This document shows, in pieces, positions 44,928 to 64,000 of a stretch of DNA of 64,000 nt. The stretch comes from Akebia trifoliata (Eukaryota; Streptophyta; Magnoliopsida; Ranunculales; Lardizabalaceae). Every line of letters begins with the position of its first letter. Position 1 is the first letter of the stretch. A model generated the notes under the pieces. The model did not search any database and was not told the origin of the DNA. It worked only from the letters and a program-made list of their open reading frames with translations. The translations under genes were made by a program, and so were the position numbers. The stretch lies in contig CM030706.1 of the NCBI GenBank assembly GCA_017979445.1, positions 33,311,330 through 33,375,329 on the forward strand. Reading direction: 5' to 3'.

Positions 44928-45570
44928 TAAAATATTAATCATTATCCTATCATCATAGAGGCTGTGTTATATTTCTTTTCCGAAGTACTTTATAGAGATT
45001 CTATTAGCCACTAATTTTTATTTATAACACAACAATCTATATAAAATTTAGAGAAATTTCTCAAAACATGATCAATTTTTGACAAAATTCCCGTTCTTCA
45101 TTTTAATTCCCAAAATATGACAAGTTTTTCCAAATGATGATCTTGCTGTTTAAAGTAACGAGATCACTGTTTTTTTTTTCTTTTTCAAAGTGACAATCTT
45201 GTTGGTTATAAAAAGTGATGATAGTGCAGGTTCACAATGATCTCACTACTTTAAACTAGCGAGATTGTCACTTTGAAAAACCTACGATCTAAATTTTCAT
45301 TTTGAAAATTAAAATGAAGAGTGAGCCGGAATCAAAATTTCATGGTATTCAACTCACGAATTTACCCTAAAACTTATATGATAACAAAAGGTTTGGTGCG
45401 TTACAAGTAAAAGTTGGTGTGCTTATGAGTTGATGTGCCAATAGAATCTCTCTTGCTTTACACCAAGCATGAGAAAACTAAATTAAAATATCAATTTTTT
45501 TCCCCCCAAGTCCCAACTCCCACTACAAGAATCTTTCTTCCTCTCACCAATAAATGATGAGAAACTCTTT

Positions 45571-45735
45571 CCTTACTAAGATAGTAAGGAAAAAGGCGTT
45601 ACTAAGTCTCAACCATCGTCAAAAAGACATCGAGATTAAAAAAAAGATCTTTGAGATTTTACACAAATCTCAAGGTATTTTCGACGGTGGATGAGGTTTA
45701 AGAAGGTCTTTTTTTTACTCACTACGTTAGTAAGG
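45571..45735. mobile_element. TIR element in the kinase upstream region
   Basis: The left arm CTTACTAAGATAGTAAGG with AAGTCTCAACCATCGTC is mirrored by GACGGTGGATGAGG and GTTAGTAAGG on the right. The centre is a hairpin around AAATCTCAAGG. It ends about 300 bp before the kinase start codon and therefore sits in the likely promoter. Confidence 0.5.
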
Positions 45736-45894
45736 CTAGTTGGACCCATAAATGATAGATAAGAGTAAAGCCAGCAAAAGGAGACCCTACCTTATTTGAC
45801 TGACTCAGAGCCCACTCAGCTGACTTACACATATCCACCAATCAAACAATACCCCAAATATTCTCTCTTTCTCACTCTAACTAATTCAAGGTTT

Positions 45895-46031
45895 TAGTTA
45901 CAATTTTACCCAAAAAAAAAAAAAAAAAAGAAAAAAAAGAAGAAGAAGAAAAACAGAGAACACAAAACAGATCAAATCCTCCAATCAAACAATCTTTCAA
46001 TCTCTCAGAAAACACACGCACATACACACAC
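45895..46031 (+). promoter_or_regulatory. Leader of the calcium-dependent protein kinase
   Basis: An A-rich then GAA/CTC-rich leader with a run of about 18 A, AAGAAGAAGAAG, and (CA)n just before the ATG at 46032. Purine-rich leaders of this kind are common in plant genes. No firm TATA box could be assigned. Confidence 0.35.
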
Positions 46032-61005
<14,974 letters not shown>

Positions 61006-61240
61006 TGTTCCTTAATCCATAGTACCAACTAATCTAAGTTATTAACTAAAAGCAATCTTTCTGTATAACAGAGAGACGCTTTACATTTGGAATGCAATGG
61101 TTTAGTCCCTGATTTTACAGGTCCTGAATTATTTGTATCACTTGATCGCTATATTTGGGTAATTTTGAGTTGGCCCTCGGGTGTTTAATTTATTTGTAAC
61201 TTATTTATTATAAGGATATTAAAAGTCTAATTAAATATTA
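61006..61240 (+). other. Probable 3' UTR of the kinase
   Basis: Sequence after the TGA stop, becoming AT-rich with TTATTTATTATAAGG near 61201-61215. A polyadenylation site is likely but not defined. Confidence 0.4.
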
Positions 61241-61734
61241 ATCAATGTGGTAATTAGAAGCATATGAACTTTAGCTAAAATTAGAATTTAAAGAGAATGC
61301 AAAGTCTTTGTCTTTGTAGTTTTTCTTTACGCGAACGTCCATATTTCCTATTCCATCTGAGTCTCAACTACAAACTAAAGCTCAAGACCCAAATTTTCTA
61401 AGCCTTTGTTTATAAAATTATGATTTACTTGAAGAATTCATTGTTGGTATCAACTATCAAGTAAGGAATTATTTTCTTTTCATCGTTATAAAAATAATTT
61501 TTGTTCATCTTGTTGGGTATCTGATGTGTACAATAATAGGTCTTTATAAGGTCGGTTCTGATTCCATGGGTTTCATACTCGAATCAATAAGAATTGGAAT
61601 CAACATTTTATTTAGGTTTCGGTTCTGAGAATAATATGTGGAACCGAATCAAAATGAACCTGTTGGCATCCATAGAGACACCTAAACCAATCCAATATCA
61701 AATTGATACTTAATTTGCTGGGCATTTCTGCATT

Positions 61735-61901
61735 AGATATCGTCCACCAATGGGACGGGTTGACAAGTCGTCTCAAACCTTGTGTTTATTGTGTGATTTT
61801 GTATCATTGTTGAACAAGAAGTCTCGAATAATCGGACAACTCATCCAAGACAACTTGGTTTCGTTCATGGATGAGATGTCAAAACGAGTTTTACAACCAT
61901 G
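61735..61901. mobile_element. hAT-like MITE, CATGGTT family
   Basis: The right end CGAGTTTTACAACCATG is the exact complement of the left end of the copy at 62520-62707 (CATGGTTGTAAAACTCG). They also share TCGTTCATGGATGAGATG. The left border is diverged. Confidence 0.55.
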
Positions 61902-62227
61902 TCTAGAACACCATTAGTCTTTTTTAGCATAAGCATACATATTAATGGGGGACCATCTCTTGCCTCTCTCCATGCTCCCCACCAAATAAGCAAAAGCTGT
62001 ACTCCCATCACAAGAAAGCATCAAATGCATTAAAATTAGAAGAAGAATCCAACAGAACCTTAGTCTTTTTGTTGCACTCAACTCAAAGCATGTAAAGTTA
62101 CCACCACAACATGTGAACCCAAAAAAAGTGAGATAAATAGAAGGAGAAACCAAAGCTTAATACAACAACAGCCTTACCTCTTCTTCCTCTATTTTCAATC
62201 TCAATACCTTCTCCATTCGTTCACAAA

Positions 62228-63411
62228 ATGAACTTCCTCTTATGCATCATTTTTCTCTTCCTTATCTTACAGGTACATTTCAACTCGCACACACACACAC
62301 ACACACAAACGAACAAATACATATCTTTTCTCAATCCAATTTATTTAACTAACTTGGGCATTTTCTCTAATGTTTGTTTTGACAGGCTTTTGGAGAAGCA
62401 TCATTGTTTGATACTGATATGGATTCTGTAGATAGTGTGAGCCATTTCCCCCTCAACTTATTAATTTTCTAAGAAATTTTATAGAATAATGTGTAGTAGT
62501 GCCCTCTTGCGTGTAGTGCCATGGTTGTAAAACTCGTTTTGACGTCTCGTCCATGAACGAGACCAAGTCGTCTTGGATGAGTCGTCCAATTTATTCGAGA
62601 TGTCTCGTTCAACAATGACACAAAGTCACACAATAGACTTACTTTTGAGAAACACATCACGTTTGAGAACACTTGTCAACCCATATCGGACGAGATTTAA
62701 AACCATGTGTAGACTGTAGTATACCCAACTCCAGTGTTTCTTTTGTACCACATCATGAATCCCAAGTTTGGATAAAGGAGGATTATGTCAAGTTGATTGT
62801 CGGTTAAAGAAAAATTGACCTAACATGAATTTTAACCATTCTTTTATTTCATTGGCTTTTGATGGAATATAATAGAAGAAAAAAAATTGTTCAATTAATC
62901 TCAAATTTTTAGGACAAGGCTTTGATGATGATGATGATTGGCGGTGTAAAAACTTTGCCATCTCTTAAAGGTGGCAAAGTTGAATGGACACCGCAGATAT
63001 TTGAGATAAGGATTTGATGACGACGATGATGATTAATGGAATAAAGTAATTGAATAATAGGTTTAATTTCTAATTAAGTCTCTCTCTCTCTCTCTTTTCT
63101 CTTTTTTTATTATTTATTTTTATATAATTTAAACTGTTGAATTCAGGTGAGCGAGGGAAGGGACGACGCTGCTCTCTATAAAAAATATCATCATCCAAAG
63201 ATCAGTATGTTTATTCAACTTCATATACTTTTAATTACTATCATGTTTTAAAATAATGGGTATACTTAATGTAAATGTGACCACCTATATATAACAAGGA
63301 CTTTTCTAACCTCAAACCACATTCGAAGCACTTTATCAAACACACGGCTGAGATGAGAGGAAAGACAAAGATTTTTCAGAGATAAGTACTAATTTCCTAG
63401 CCAACGGTACA
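62228..63411 (+). CDS. Possible small secreted peptide precursor (partial, tentative)
   Basis: An ATG at 62228 opens a hydrophobic, signal peptide-like start (MNFLLCIIFLFLILQ). It ends at a good donor (TTACAG/GTACAT, 62272/62273). Possible further exons: about 62385-62438 (AFGEASLFDTDMDSVDS; acceptor TTGACAG, donor AGT/GTGAGC), about 63147-63205 (VSEGRDDAALYKKYHHPKI; acceptor GAATTCAG, donor A/GTATGT) and about 63380-63411 (KISTNFLANGT; acceptor TTTTTCAG, donor CAG/GTATTA). The phases join in one frame. I do not recognise the product. An acidic, serine-rich spacer after a signal peptide is compatible with a secreted peptide precursor. No stop codon is defined and the gene may continue beyond the window. 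It could also be chance splice signals. Confidence 0.3.
62520..62707. mobile_element. hAT-like MITE, CATGGTT family
   Basis: TIRs CATGGTTGTAAAACTCG and, reverse complemented, CATGGTTTTAAATCTCG. The flanks TGTAGTGC and TGTAGACT share 5 of 8 bases. Internal TCTCGTCCATGAACGAGAC is a near palindrome. It lies in a putative intron of the peptide candidate. Confidence 0.65.
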
Positions 63412-63431
63412 GGTATTATGTATTATCGTAA

Positions 63432-63574
63432 GAATAATGCTGAAGTGATCTCAAGATTGTACCTCATATCTCACTTTCCTGACATCGAGTACAAAGCATC
63501 TATGATTCCTACACACTTCCACATCAGTAAAGTGAGATATGAGGTACAATCTTGAGGTCACTCCAGCACGACTC
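63432..63574. mobile_element. MITE-A copy with perfect 9-bp target duplication
   Basis: The arms run from GAATAATGCTGAAGTGATCTC through CAAGATTGTACCTCATATCT and back to CAGCACGACTC. The 9-bp repeat TTATCGTAA flanks it at 63423-63431 and 63575-63583. Removing the element rejoins a continuous host sequence, so it is a clean insertion. Confidence 0.9.
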
Positions 63575-63854
63575 TTATCGTAATCCAATTTTCATGGGGA
63601 TCCTAGCAGTATACTCCAATCTCAGCCGTTGGTTTGATGTAGATTCCCAAACATTGCTCAAGTCTAGTATATATATATTTTTTACCATCGATTTTACTTT
63701 TACACATTAAGAAATGTTGAATGGAGGAGCTGCACCCATAATTCCTAATGGTGATGGCACCTTACATGTTTAGAAGACATTCCTCGGCCGTCTCTAATGG
63801 GCAATGCGCCTCATTGTCATCCCCGTCGATGATCAAATATCATTCACACAACCA

Positions 63855-64000
63855 TAGGGCTGCAACCTTGGCGGGCTAGCCTGAATTCAACCCGGCCTCA
63901 ATTGGATTGATGGGCAAGCCTGGGCTGAGAAATGTAGAACATGAGTTGAGCCTGGGTTAGAATATCTCAAGCCCACCTCAATTCGGTTTGAGGGTTCGTC
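63855..64000 (+). mobile_element. Left end of a hAT-like element running off the window
   Basis: It starts TAGGGCTGCAACCTTGG, a typical plant hAT terminus, followed by GGGCTAGCCTG, GGGCAAGCCTGGGCTG and GAGCCTGGGTTAG repeats. The right end is outside the window. Similar GGGCCTGG-rich sequence lies at 23600-23750. Confidence 0.5.

Noticed and set aside
61914..62153. A 79-codon minus-strand ORF upstream of the peptide candidate
   Set aside because: No recognisable domain, and it lies in the probable promoter region of the plus-strand candidate. Chance is the simpler explanation.

Overview
This window is plant nuclear DNA, most likely from a eudicot. It is AT-rich, has intron-rich genes with GT/AG splice sites, and is packed with plant-type transposable elements (LTR and TRIM retrotransposons, tRNA-derived SINEs, MULE- and hAT-type MITEs). 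It also carries a nuclear insertion of plastid ycf2. I cannot name the species. Nothing prokaryotic is present (no operons, CRISPR arrays or rRNA).
Three protein-coding genes are well supported. (1) Plus strand, 8043-16077: an alpha-1,4-fucosyltransferase of the FUT13/FucTC type, 3 exons, 405 aa, apparently intact. Its 5.2 kb first intron holds a three-LTR retrotransposon complex and a plastid ycf2 fragment. (2) Minus strand, about 29427-20808: an RNA polymerase III subunit RPC7 (Rpc31-like) gene, seven well-supported coding exons plus one tentative terminal exon. Its introns hold a 323-bp miniature LTR retrotransposon and a TRIM-like element. (3) Plus strand, 46032-61005: a group I calcium-dependent protein kinase like CPK4/CPK11, 7 exons, 495 aa, four canonical EF hands. 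Its 9.8 kb first intron contains a 6.5 kb Ty1/copia element with exact 5-bp target duplications. A fourth, weakly supported gene for a possible small secreted peptide starts at 62228 and may run past the window. The genes have unrelated jobs (Golgi glycosylation, Pol III transcription, calcium signalling) and no common regulation is visible.
Layout: 1-8000 is intergenic, with MITEs, a SINE with 15-bp target duplications and a solo copia LTR. 8-16 kb is the fucosyltransferase. 16.5-20.8 kb holds MITEs and a LINE remnant split by a hAT element. 20.8-30.8 kb is the Pol III subunit gene. 31-33.7 kb holds two neighbouring foldback MULE-like elements containing a nested MITE and a nested SINE. 34-45.9 kb is gene-free and includes two adjacent double-foldback elements, a hAT element, a 313-bp TRIM and a long poly-G tract. 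46-61 kb is the kinase. 61-64 kb holds the peptide candidate and further MITEs.
The most informative material is the transposon biology: very small LTR elements, a family of TA-repeat-associated elements that share a core but differ in their outer arms, inverted LTR arrangements, and nested insertions that can be ordered in time by their target duplications.
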